Under the pieces are notes generated by a model that saw only the letters and a program-made list of their open reading frames with translations, did no database searches and had not been told where the DNA came from. Positions 39,662 to 47,859 of a DNA stretch of 64,000 nucleotides are shown here, piece by piece. How positions within the stretch are numbered: position 1 is the first letter of the stretch; every line of letters starts with the position of its first letter. The position numbers and the translations under genes were made by a program. Source of the DNA: Trichomonas vaginalis G3 (lineage: Eukaryota; Parabasalia; Trichomonadida; Trichomonadidae); assembly GCF_026262505.1 (NCBI RefSeq), contig NC_067207.1, positions 34,378,082 through 34,442,081 on the forward strand. The letters run 5' to 3'.

Positions 39662-40140
39662 AATAACAGGTGAAAAAAGAGGTGAAAAAAGAGGTGAAAT
39701 CTCACCTCTTCACCTAAAATATATTTTTATTGAATTCTGTATAAAATTCTGAGTAAAATGACATATGGAACACATACTTTTTCAGTAAGGACATATGGGG
39801 TAGAAATGAGGGTAGAAAACGGGGTAGATATACCCTTCTACCCTAAAATATATTTTTGTCTGTTTTACACTCATTGACGATTAAAGTCTTGACAAAACAT
39901 ATACGATGAAGTCTTGACAAAACATATACGAAGAAGTCTTGACAAAACATATACGAAGAAGTCTTGACAAAACATATACGAAGAAGTCTTGACAAAACAT
40001 TTACGATGAAATCATGAAAATTCATGAGGTGAAAAAAGAGGTGAAAAAACAGGTGAAATCTCACCTCTTCACCTAAAATATATTTTTGCTGAAAAAAATG
40101 ACCAAATTTCATGAATTTCCTTAAGACAGAAAAAATAACG
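39662..40140. repeat. Three hairpin units with 25-bp minisatellite
   Basis: Units lie at 39668-39727 (GGTGAAATCTCACC), 39801-39857 (GGGTAGATATACCC) and 40026-40085 (GGTGAAATCTCACC). Five ACGAAGAAGTCTTGACAAAA repeats fill 39877-40010. At 39765-39797 a 33-bp segment is the exact reverse complement of 29788-29820 in the left subterminal array. Confidence 0.85.
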
Positions 40141-40187
40141 CTAGTTTTTTATAAAATATTTTTTTTATTTTGTATGTAAAGACAGAT

Positions 40188-40577
40188 ATGTCAACATCAG
40201 AGAACACAACAACTGCTATCGTTCATGAAGCCATAAATGAAGAATATGAGTACATACAGTTTAACAAACAACTCCGTCTCATTCGTTCGGTCAAAGATGA
40301 CATGTACCAAATGCAAAGTATTTTGACAGCATGTTTTGCTCCAGATACTAAGAAACCACAAGACTGGTTTGAATTAAATAGCACTCATGAACTCCTCAGT
40401 GAGTTTGAACATGTAGAACTTAAAAAGATGTACCAAGACAGACAAAACTTACCATCACATCTAAAAGGTATATATGTTCATAAGTTCCTAGTTAGTTCAA
40501 TAGCAATGTGGGCTTCGCCTCGCTATGCTTGGTATATTTACAGACTTCTTGACGAAGTTGCTGAAAAATACATGTAA
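40188..40577 (+). CDS. Short KilA-N-like protein
   Basis: I use the ATG at 40188 after TATGTAAAGACAGAT. The product is 129 residues. It shares EAINEEYEYIQ-NKQLRLIR and SVKDDMYQMQSIL with the next gene. The C-terminal half carries the KilA-N-like LKGIYVHKFLVSSIAMWASPRYA and ends DEVAEKYM. The domain is divergent, lacking the INATK core. It is one of three related genes in tandem (37831, 40188, 40666), so local duplication is likely. Confidence 0.6.
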   Translation: MSTSENTTTAIVHEAINEEYEYIQFNKQLRLIRSVKDDMYQMQSILTACFAPDTKKPQDWFELNSTHELLSEFEHVELKKMYQDRQNLPSHLKGIYVHKFLVSSIAMWASPRYAWYIYRLLDEVAEKYM

Positions 40578-40665
40578 AGCGTTTATTTTTGGTCTTTTAT
40601 ACAAGATAGAAAATAACGCTAGTTTTATTTTTATTTATTTTTTTATTTTGTATGTAAAGACAGAT

Positions 40666-41472
40666 ATGTCAACAACAGAGAACACAACAACAGTTATAGT
40701 CCATGAAGCTATAAATGAAGAATACGAGTACATACAATATAACAAACAGTTACGTCTCATTCGTTCGGTCAAAGATGACATGTACCAAATGCAAAGTATT
40801 TTGAATGCTCTTCGTTCTACAAAGCAAGCACGTCATTGGTTTGAAAACCAGCAGGCAAAAGAACTTTTAGAAGAATTTCCTCATATGTTTGCGAGTGGTA
40901 GAAAACCGCGGAACGAGATTCCGTACGAAAATCGTAAAAATTTGCCAAATAGTTTGAGAGGTTGGTATGTACATAGACTTCTTGTAAATGCTGTTGCAAT
41001 GTGGGCTTCACCTCGCTATGCTTGTTATATTTTCATGATGTTAGATGAAATTCATAGACAAGAACGTGAAGAGCTAGAGAACAAGCTTGAAGCAAAAGAC
41101 AAAAACATACAGAAAAGAATACCACGTTCGGTACCAAAAGGAAAGGAAAAGAACTATAAGTATATGATTTATACTGAAGAGATGGAAAATGAAGAAGACA
41201 GAGATATGGTTATGTTGCATTTAGTCAGAAGAAACAACAAAAGCTTTTACGACCTTGCTAAGATTTACAAATCTGACAGAAATTGGTTCTATCGCGAAAA
41301 CTTACCGATTTCAATGACACCGAATGAAGATGTGAAACAAATAGTTCAAGATACGTTACCTCAAACACACTATGATATTAAAGGTTGTACAATACTTACC
41401 TTCAAAGAAGATTTGCCATTGTTAAAGGAAAAAATAACAGAGTATTTTGACAACTTCAAACAAGCAGAGTAG
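40666..41472 (+). CDS. KilA-N-like protein with additional C-terminal domain
   Basis: I use the ATG at 40666. In-frame residues before it derive from the end of the previous gene. The product is 268 residues: a KilA-N-like half (LRGWYVHRLLVNAVAMWASPRYA, about 95-118), a charged coiled-coil linker (DEIHRQEREELENKLEAK) and a C-terminal domain with NYKYMIYTEEMENEEDRD and LHLVRRNNKSFYDLAKIY, reminiscent of the DUF3627-type extension in insect DNA virus proteins. A broken copy lies at 1008-1944. Probably a DNA-binding regulator. Confidence 0.6.
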   Translation: MSTTENTTTVIVHEAINEEYEYIQYNKQLRLIRSVKDDMYQMQSILNALRSTKQARHWFENQQAKELLEEFPHMFASGRKPRNEIPYENRKNLPNSLRGWYVHRLLVNAVAMWASPRYACYIFMMLDEIHRQEREELENKLEAKDKNIQKRIPRSVPKGKEKNYKYMIYTEEMENEEDRDMVMLHLVRRNNKSFYDLAKIYKSDRNWFYRENLPISMTPNEDVKQIVQDTLPQTHYDIKGCTILTFKEDLPLLKEKITEYFDNFKQAE

Positions 41473-41475
41473 ATG

Positions 41476-41815
41476 AACTCTTTATTTTTCAAGCTTGACT
41501 TCAGATGGCTCAGGTAGCTCTATAAGGTAAATTGTCTTGTCAAATCCTTCTGGCATTCCGAGTCCTTCCATCCGACATTCCGAGTCCTTCCATCCGACAA
41601 GAAAAAAATTTCCCGACAACTGGAAAAAAATTTCCCGACAACTGGAAAAATTTTTCCTGTTGTTCGTCCGTAAACCATTCAAATTTTCGAAAATTGAGAA
41701 CTTTTTGGTCGAACTTCAGGAAAAAAATTTCCCGACAACTGGAAAAAAATTTCCCGACAACAGGAAAAGTTCTTCCTTCCGACAGGAAAAGTTCTTCCTT
41801 CCAACAGGACACAAA
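41476..41815. repeat. Palindromic GGAAAAAAATTTCC minisatellite
   Basis: Variants of AATTTCCCGACAACTGGAAA and TTCTTCCTTCCGACAGGAAA recur, plus two direct copies of ATTCCGAGTCCTTCCATCCG (41552-41598). Several frames stay open but only because the unit lacks stops. The minus-strand end (about 41482-41555, MPEGFDKTIYLIELPEPSEV) could be a gene tail, not supported further. An older copy is at 2000-2470. Confidence 0.7.
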
Positions 41816-41818
41816 CGA

Positions 41819-41920
41819 ATGTCCGACGTACCACCAACCGAGTCCATTCCAAAGCCAGAAGAACCGACAGCCCCAGCACCACAACAGACTAAGACTCAAC
41901 ACTTACATTTTTACGCTTGA
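41819..41920 (+). CDS. Possible 33-residue proline-rich peptide
   Basis: MSDVPPTESIPKPEEPTAPA opens this short frame, which overlaps the end of the ATPase gene. The corresponding stretch in the first copy (about 2390-2480) does not keep the frame. It is weakly supported. Confidence 0.2.
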   Translation: MSDVPPTESIPKPEEPTAPAPQQTKTQHLHFYA

Positions 41921-42777
41921 CTTTTTACAATTTGAACTTTGTTTGCGTAGATATGAATTCTGAAAGAAGTATGAGGGTCTTGTATGACTTTGTACTTCTC
42001 CCATAGTTCATGTCTGTCAAACTTACCTGCCATGGACTCTTTCATAAGTTCCAATCTTCGGACAATCCAGGAAAAGTACAATGTCAGTAAGTATTCTCTT
42101 TACATCCTTACTTAAACTCTTTGCTGTCTGTACACATATTACGACTGAGATGTTAAAGTGTCTGAGCTTCTTAAGAATTCGACACATGTCTTGTTCTCTG
42201 TTCTTTAACAAAGGATGAGAGGCGAAATCATCTAAGATAAGAAGACATCTATGAGGGTAAGTCTTCCAATCGTAAGATTGCAATTTCTTCGAAATGTATT
42301 CTATCTCTTTCTGTTTGTTTCTGAAGTGTTTCTTCTCTAATATTCTCTGCATTTCCTCATTTGGGTCTTTAAACTTCGAATTGACATACTCATTTATAGC
42401 ATTGTACTTCAAAACTCTTCTTTGGTACTTCTTTATCCAATCTAACAACTCAGTATCTTTATACATACTAACTTAGACTTTTTATATAATTCTTTGAACG
42501 AATTGACGGTTTGATCGAATTGACCAGAAGTACTACAAATAACAACTAACTCATAGAATGGGTTCTTCTCATCTAGTTCTTGTTGTTGTGCAGCCATTTT
42601 AAGATAAGTGAAAGTCTTACCCGACCCAGGTGGTGCGATTAGACCTGTTATACCATTCTGAGCAAATAGGAACTTGTCATGTATGGGTTTTATCTGAGCA
42701 TTTTCTAACTTCCTCTTGTTCTTGTTTAAAACATTCTCAAATTTCTTGTCAATGTCAGCAAACTTTTTTTCTAACAT
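41911..42777 (-). pseudogene. Genome-packaging ATPase (FtsK/HerA-type), two frame changes
   Basis: The ATG at 42777 begins MLEKKFADIDKKFEN. Walker A is GLIAPPGSGKT and Walker B is CLLILDDFA, with a downstream ICVQTAKSL stretch (sensor-like Gln). The frame shifts near 42455 and again near 42065, then continues LELMKESMAGKFDRHELWE to the stop at 41911, about 289 codons in total, normal for Maverick/NCLDV packaging ATPases. It pumps DNA into capsids. A broken copy is at 2480-3440. It is divergent from the 42814 gene. Confidence 0.8.
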
Positions 42778-42813
42778 ATTTTTAGAAAAATTAAAATTTT
42801 TATCTTTTTGAAA
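42778..42813. promoter_or_regulatory. Bidirectional promoter-like spacer, ATPase and 42814 gene
   Basis: These 36 bp of AT-rich DNA (ATTTTTAGAAAAATTAAAAT then TTTTATCTTTTTGAAA) lie between divergent start codons and are conserved in order in the first copy (about 3440-3510). Confidence 0.4.
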
Positions 42814-43239
42814 ATGTCTAGCGATTTCGCTATCTATATTCGAGACAAACTTTTCGACAGCAAAACATCTGTCGACCATAAAATCTTACATAGTGTAAAC
42901 AAGAAAGGTGAATTTGTTCTAAAGTTCTGTTTCTGGGAATATGACAAGAACCATAAAACATTACAAAGAGCAGTCTTAAAATTTGTCAATGACAGACTTG
43001 TTGACAGAGATGACGCCTCTTGGAGAGATGAAGTCCAACAAAAGTTCTTAGAATGCAAAGAAGACACATGCGCTGTTCTTGAAGATGAAATAGAAAACAG
43101 AATAGAAGAGCTATTAAAGGACAAAGAACTTTTACATAAATATGGTTCTGAGAAATTTGACATAACTCCACCAGAAAGAAGAAGAAGAGAGAAAGAAAGA
43201 AAAGAAAGAAAAGAAAGTAGAAGAGAAGAAAGAACCTGA
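42814..43239 (+). CDS. Unknown charged protein, 141 residues
   Basis: Start ATG at 42814. The product has a globular N-terminal half (SSDFAIYIRDKLFD, FCFWEYDKNHKTLQRAVLKF), an acidic helix (EDTCAVLEDEIENRIEELLKD) and a very basic Arg/Glu/Lys tail (PERRRREKERKERKESRRE). A broken copy follows the ATPase in the first segment too, so the pairing is ancestral. Function unknown. The tail could bind DNA or be a low-complexity linker. Confidence 0.55.
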   Translation: MSSDFAIYIRDKLFDSKTSVDHKILHSVNKKGEFVLKFCFWEYDKNHKTLQRAVLKFVNDRLVDRDDASWRDEVQQKFLECKEDTCAVLEDEIENRIEELLKDKELLHKYGSEKFDITPPERRRREKERKERKESRREERT

Positions 43240-43289
43240 ACCAGTTCCAGAGAAGGTGAGATATGACATGTAAAAATAAACTTTTATTT

Positions 43290-43709
43290 TTAGAACATTT
43301 CTGGGTCAATGTCAATGTTCTCTTCCTCTTTAGGAGCAAACACTGGCTTAGACTCTAAAATCTTTTTACCCAATTTACCTTGAACTTCAACTATCTTAGA
43401 CTCATAATATTCATAGTCGTCTGCTTTCTTTGGTTCATAAGGTATAACAAGTTTGTATGCTTTGCCTTCTTTAAGGTTTGAAAACCTTCTGTCAAAATTT
43501 TCCTTGACTGTTAACAAACCTTCTATGTCTAAGTCTTCAAATTTCGCACCATTTTTAGTCACAATAGCAAACTTAACTGGTTCGATGTTCCAAACTTTGT
43601 CAAATGTAGACTTTTCAAAATGGTAGAAGTAAACATTCAAATAAGCGAATGGAGCTAACTTATCTTTGACTTCTGTCATATACTTGTTGACTGAGATGAA
43701 TTTCATCAT
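43290..43709 (-). CDS. Unknown protein, 139 residues
   Basis: The product begins MMKFISVNKYMTEVKDKL and has a beta-rich centre (FAYLNVYFYHFEKSTFDKVW, PVKFAIVTKNG). It ends in an acidic tail (KEEENIDIDPEMF). Convergent with the 42814 gene (50 bp apart). A broken copy is at 4015-4460. The composition recalls small single-strand-binding or OB-like proteins, but no motif proves it. Confidence 0.5.
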   Translation of the reverse strand: MMKFISVNKYMTEVKDKLAPFAYLNVYFYHFEKSTFDKVWNIEPVKFAIVTKNGAKFEDLDIEGLLTVKENFDRRFSNLKEGKAYKLVIPYEPKKADDYEYYESKIVEVQGKLGKKILESKPVFAPKEEENIDIDPEMF

Positions 43710-43750
43710 CTTTTCTATCGGATAAAAAAATATTTTTTTTAAAAAACGTT

Positions 43751-44335
43751 TTAAAATGGTATGCCATATAGCTTCTTGAATTTGTTAAGAAGTATTTTAA
43801 CGTATTTTCCATCTGTATCTCTAGTGTTTACATAAGCATAGCCATCCTTAGTAAAACATACTTGTAATTTCCTATAGTTTACGCCGGTATAAAAGTAGAA
43901 AGAGTCTTGTTCTTCGCTATAGTAGTAAAACTCAAACGTATGCTTGCCATAGTCTGTAATTTCAATTGCTTCATCTTCTAGTTCGTCGACAAATTCGAAT
44001 ACAATATCTCTAAATTTGCTTTTGTTCTTATTGTTTTCAGAACGAGTAACCCAACGTAAATTTTCAAGTCTATTGTCATTTCTTATACGGTTTATATGGT
44101 CTACAAAAGGTAGATTGTTAGGGTTCGGTATAAAATGAGTTGCAATGACAACATGTTTTAAATAGTGTTTTCCACCCATCTTCATCCTAGCATATCCTTT
44201 ATTTTGCTCCCATTCGCTTAAAACTCTTTTTGTCTTTTTGTTTCTGACTTCAAATGACTCACAACAGTGAATTTCATATTTCTCATCTAACAAACAAGTT
44301 TTCCAACAGTCTTTTCCGACAAACTCAGCGTACAT
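43751..44335 (-). CDS. HNH endonuclease (NUMOD4-like plus HNH)
   Basis: I start at the ATG at 44335. The product is 194 residues with an N-terminal NUMOD4-like segment (W-x-x-CLLDEKYEIH, RVLSEWEQNKGYARMKM). The HNH core follows: VVIATHFIPNPNNLPFVDHI, then RNDNRLENLRWVTRSENNKN with the catalytic H of VDHI and the two Asn. A C-terminal domain with YAYVNTRDTDGKYVKI follows. Such enzymes behave as homing-type nucleases in phages and giant viruses. A deleted sister copy lies directly upstream (44391-44489). Confidence 0.85.
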   Translation of the reverse strand: MYAEFVGKDCWKTCLLDEKYEIHCCESFEVRNKKTKRVLSEWEQNKGYARMKMGGKHYLKHVVIATHFIPNPNNLPFVDHINRIRNDNRLENLRWVTRSENNKNKSKFRDIVFEFVDELEDEAIEITDYGKHTFEFYYYSEEQDSFYFYTGVNYRKLQVCFTKDGYAYVNTRDTDGKYVKILLNKFKKLYGIPF

Positions 44336-44390
44336 TTCAAATAAAATAAAAAAATGTTTTTTTGAAAAAAATGTTTTAAAATGGTATGCC

Positions 44391-44489
44391 ATATTTTACT
44401 ATTTCATGCAATGTTTTACTTCTCATCTAACAAACATGTTGTCTGACGGTCTTCTCCAACAAAACTCAGCGTACATTTCAAATAAAATA
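44391..44489 (-). pseudogene. Deletion remnant of a second HNH gene
   Basis: It begins with the same start region as the intact gene (TTTGAAATGTACGCTGAGTT on the minus strand) and after about 60 bp ends with its 3' end (TATGGCATACCATTTTAAAA). Flanking T-tracts are also duplicated. A tandem copy apparently lost its interior. Confidence 0.7.
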
Positions 44490-44501
44490 AAAATATTTTT
44501 T

Positions 44502-45308
44502 TTATTCTTGACTTTGTTGTTGCATTTGTTCCATTTGTTGCATTTGTTGTTCTTGAGCTATTTGTTGTTGAAGTTGTTCTTGTAGTACAATACTTTCACC
44601 AGTTGCATCTTCCAATTCGAAACTTTCTGCCGTCATTGACAAATACATAGGACATAAAAGTTTTACAGGAACAAAGTTTGCGTCAACTAAGGTTAAGTTT
44701 ATGTTTGCTAAAGTGTTTGAGTTCACTAAAGCTGAAAACTCTGCATTCGAATGAACAATAGGCAAACCAGCAGAGAAAGTGTTGTTTATACGCATGAGTA
44801 TCTTTTGGTCATAGTAGTTTCTGTCGACATTCGAATAGCACTTTGAACCTAAGTTTGAAACAATATATAAAATAGGTGTACTTAAAGTCAATGGAACAGA
44901 CAAACCTTGTATGACACCTTTTCCTGTTATAGGAAACTGTTGGTAGTAAAAACCAGATATAAGTTTTGTATTATAGCTCATATCGTTTATACTAAACTCA
45001 GTCGGACATCCAAACATAATGAAACCTGCTCTAGTTGCAGCACATGTTACATCCGTCCTTAAAGTATTAAATAAGTCAACAAAACCTGTTGGTGGTATAT
45101 CTGAGTAAGTATCTTCAAAGAAGTATTTTTTACCATTCACAACAACAAAGTCTTCTGGTGTCAAAAGAGCAAAACAGGCTTTAGTCGTCATCGTGTTTAA
45201 GGTCAGTTTACAATATCGTCCTTGAGGACTTTGTAAGTTTGTTGTTATAGAATTATATGACTCAGGGTTTTTAGTCGTAATAGTATAAACCACTATGTCT
45301 TCTGCCAT
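44502..45308 (-). CDS. Putative minor capsid (penton-like) protein
   Basis: The product is 268 residues, beta-strand-rich, with repeated small hydrophobic strands (DIVVYTITTKNPESYNSI, GFIMFGCPTEF, TPILYIVSNLGSK) and a Gln/Met-rich C-terminal tail (QQIAQEQQMQQMEQMQQQ). It lies in the capsid gene block, near the major capsid gene and on its strand. Polintons usually place a single jelly-roll penton here, so the role is inferred from size, strand pattern and position. Confidence 0.55.
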   Translation of the reverse strand: MAEDIVVYTITTKNPESYNSITTNLQSPQGRYCKLTLNTMTTKACFALLTPEDFVVVNGKKYFFEDTYSDIPPTGFVDLFNTLRTDVTCAATRAGFIMFGCPTEFSINDMSYNTKLISGFYYQQFPITGKGVIQGLSVPLTLSTPILYIVSNLGSKCYSNVDRNYYDQKILMRINNTFSAGLPIVHSNAEFSALVNSNTLANINLTLVDANFVPVKLLCPMYLSMTAESFELEDATGESIVLQEQLQQQIAQEQQMQQMEQMQQQSQE

Positions 45309-45312
45309 TTAC

Positions 45313-45588
45313 TTAGCAACTAAATTTTAATGAAATGTTGTGGTCGTCAAATATTTTTATGACGTCTGGGAAACTATATTTTAAGTTCAACGTTTCACCT
45401 CCTTTCATAACGTATATCTTGTCAATGACATTATATGAAACACCACAGCAAGCAATGTCGGGTTCTATTTCTTTGATGTTTATATCGTCTGCCTCTGTCA
45501 AAAGTTTCAATAGTTCTTTCAAAATTTCATGAGGTGCGATGACATATGAGTTCACTTTTACAGGGTTGTGTTCGACCAAGTTTAACAT
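45313..45588 (-). CDS. Unknown small protein, 91 residues
   Basis: The first ATG is at 45588 (MLNLVEHNPVKVNSYVIAPH). The product has an acidic centre (LLTEADDINIKEIEPDIACC) and a beta-rich end (YVMKGGETLNLKYSFPDVI). It lies within a tight minus-strand block, 5 bp from the next upstream stop. Function unknown. Confidence 0.5.
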   Translation of the reverse strand: MLNLVEHNPVKVNSYVIAPHEILKELLKLLTEADDINIKEIEPDIACCGVSYNVIDKIYVMKGGETLNLKYSFPDVIKIFDDHNISLKFSC

Positions 45589-45592
45589 TATA

Positions 45593-45891
45593 CTAAAGCT
45601 TGACAAATCTTCTCCTGAGTTTTAAGTTTCTTTCAGTTGTGTAGTCGTTTCGAATATCTGCAACAGAACTTAAGTCTCTGCTAACTTCAGGATATGTTGG
45701 TTGTTCTTTTACAGGAACTATTGTTATACCATCTTCGTCTTCGTATGGTTTCCCCACTTCAACATCTCTGTCTTTGACATTGACAACAACACTTTGACTG
45801 TTTGTTTGAGTTGGTGAATTTAACTTCACATCTGCCACCGCCATTAAACCTTTTGAAACACTTACGCTTCTATTTTTCGGAAATGACATTT
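45593..45891 (-). CDS. Unknown small protein, 99 residues
   Basis: I start at MSFPKNRSVSVSK (45891) because a promoter-like spacer lies directly upstream and a plus-strand gene starts 17 bp away. The product is Val/Asp-rich in the middle (SVVVNVKDRDVEVGKPYEDE) and ends basic (LKLRRRFVKL). No domain seen. Confidence 0.5.
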
Positions 45892-45907
45892 TACTTAGAA
45901 TAAAAAG
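45892..45907. promoter_or_regulatory. 16-bp bidirectional promoter-like spacer
   Basis: Core CTTAGAATAAAAAG lies between divergent ATGs, the same core as the 32368-32385 spacer (TCTAGAATAAAA). Confidence 0.55.
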
Positions 45908-46327
45908 ATGGACGTATTCGAGTATCTCTTCGAATTGAAGCAGAACAAAGTTTACACACACAAACAATACAAATACATTGACAGAATAGTTCTTTATACA
46001 AACAATGGAAAATGTTATAGAATAGCAGTCTTTGCTGAACCAAAATATTTTCATAAAGCAAAGAAAGTTGGTATAACTGAAATGGTGAAAGTTCTTGAAG
46101 CAGACAAAAATATAACAACAAAACTGACCGATATTTCTAAAGGAAAGTTTTTAATACAATATTATATCAAAACTGGCGTACTGTCAATATTTGACGGAGA
46201 GAAGTCAGTTCAAGAACAACTTACTGACCTGCTGCCAAAATCTGCTCGATGGAAGCTGTCGTTATACCAATCTGAGGAGCCCCAGCAGGTTTCATCGAAC
46301 GAATTTTCAAAAGAGCATCTTCCGTGA
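45908..46327 (+). CDS. Unknown protein, 139 residues
   Basis: The product is Lys/Tyr-rich with beta-like segments (YKYIDRIVLYTNNGKCYRIA, GKFLIQYYIKTGVLSIF). Its last 35 codons overlap the end of the major capsid gene in antisense, so the exact 3' end is constrained by both. No family is recognised. It is the only plus-strand gene in this block. Confidence 0.5.
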   Translation: MDVFEYLFELKQNKVYTHKQYKYIDRIVLYTNNGKCYRIAVFAEPKYFHKAKKVGITEMVKVLEADKNITTKLTDISKGKFLIQYYIKTGVLSIFDGEKSVQEQLTDLLPKSARWKLSLYQSEEPQQVSSNEFSKEHLP

Positions 46328-47827
46328 AAAGTGCTATTGGTTTTGTAAACTTCTTTGCTTTCAATTCATTTGGACCGTCTCTGTCACCAGTATATTGTAT
46401 TTGAACTGTACCAACAGTTGAAATACCACCCATAAAGTCTTCTGAGTCAGCAAATGGAATGCCAAGCCAAAAGTTTGAACGGTCTCCATTTGTATATTGA
46501 GTTTTTTGACCTCCTGTATGAGTCCATACTTTCACATATGGCATAATAGAACTTTGCATTTCAGGGTTAATGGTTGTTGTGAAGTTGTTGTTAAAGTTCA
46601 TAGCATCTAATGTCAAGTTGTATGACCTCATATCCTCAACTGTAGAATATTCTTCTCTTGGATAATATTTGCCATCTATGTTTATATGGTATTTAATACC
46701 AGGGTTGTAGAAGCAAGAATAGTCATTTATAGTTCGTCTGAACAGTACAAACATAGTATCTGCATGTTTCATTGCAGTTGTTAAGGCAATATCTGTTCTT
46801 GCACCTGGGTCAGCACTTTGGTTTCCAACTTCACCTGCAAAGTCTTTGACAGATATTTGGTGTATAGGGAACATAAGTGGAACTGCAATATATTTGGCAG
46901 CTAAAGCATTTGAAATATCTGGGTCCAACATATAGACTGCAAGTCTGCTTTCTATTCTCTTGCATTCAAACTTTTCGCATGTAAACTTAACTGGGTCCCA
47001 AGCAGTTCCAGCAGCATTGAAATAATAGTTTACTTCAGTGTTGAGGTTTGAGAAACCAAAGTCTAAGTCAACTTTGTCTTTGCAAAATTCGGCGAATGAC
47101 GTTTGATTTGCTCCCTTTACGTCTGTAAGAGTGAATGGGTCTTGTGTTGGTGCAATGACTAAGTTATTTTTGCTTGGAGTAAGTTCGATAGAAATTTTTC
47201 CTGCCCAGTTTGGCAAGTATCTTAAAAACCTGAAGATGAGGAAAGATGACAAAGGAACTCTAAGTTTCATTTTACTTTGGTTACTGCTGCTGCATTTTGT
47301 CCAGAAAGGTTAACATAAACTCCTGGAACGTTAGGGTCAAGTCTTCTTATTTTCTCAATAGTTGCATACTGGTCTGTTTGTTCTCTAGCTTGTGGTTGTA
47401 CTGAGTTTCTCAAAGCGAACCATTCATAGTTTGCCCATGTTACTGTTTGAACTAAGTCAGAGTTAGAATATATCTTATATCCCATGAAAACTTCTGGAGC
47501 ATATTGGTATCCGACATAGAAAATTCCATTGCAACCTTTCTTGTCAGACAACTTGGCAGAAGGTTTTATTTCAATGTCTTGTTCCACGTATAAGAAAGAG
47601 TTGTCAATAGAAATTATATGAAACCTGTCGCAAGCAATATCTACTGTTGTTGAAGAACCTTCTCCAAACTCACCTACGTTTCCATAAGAAACAGCAGTTG
47701 TATATTCGTAAGTTCCAGGAACTATTTCTGACCTTCTAATGGCATTGTCGCATTCGTTATACCATTCGGAAACATTTCCATTCATAGCATCCAAAACTGT
47801 TGGCGTTATATTCTGAGCGGCGTACAT
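46221..47827 (-). pseudogene. Major capsid protein, split into two overlapping frames
   Basis: The upstream part (47267-47827, 186 codons) carries N-terminal MYAAQNITPTVLDAMNG and strands such as NSFLYVEQDIEIKP. The downstream part (46221-47270, 349 codons) begins KLRVPLSSFLIFRFLRYLPN, the conserved centre of Polinton double jelly-roll capsid proteins, and ends QIGITTASIEQILAAG. The frames meet at AAAATGA, where the stop TGA overlaps an ATG. The total of about 535 residues equals the usual single protein, so the break is probably a one-base loss. Reinitiation at the overlapping ATG is an alternative. Confidence 0.7.
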
Positions 47828-47859
47828 TTCATATGAGTAAAAATATAGAATAGTTGGAT

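Noticed and set aside
41532-41963. Overlapping open frames through the GGAAAA minisatellite on both strands
   Set aside because: They stay open only because the repeat unit lacks stops, they lack ATG starts, and they are not kept in the first copy.
47255-47280. Programmed -1 frameshift in the capsid gene
   Set aside because: The junction does not hold a canonical X-XXY-YYZ slippery heptamer and other genes show similar one-base breaks at A/T runs, so an error or mutation is more likely.
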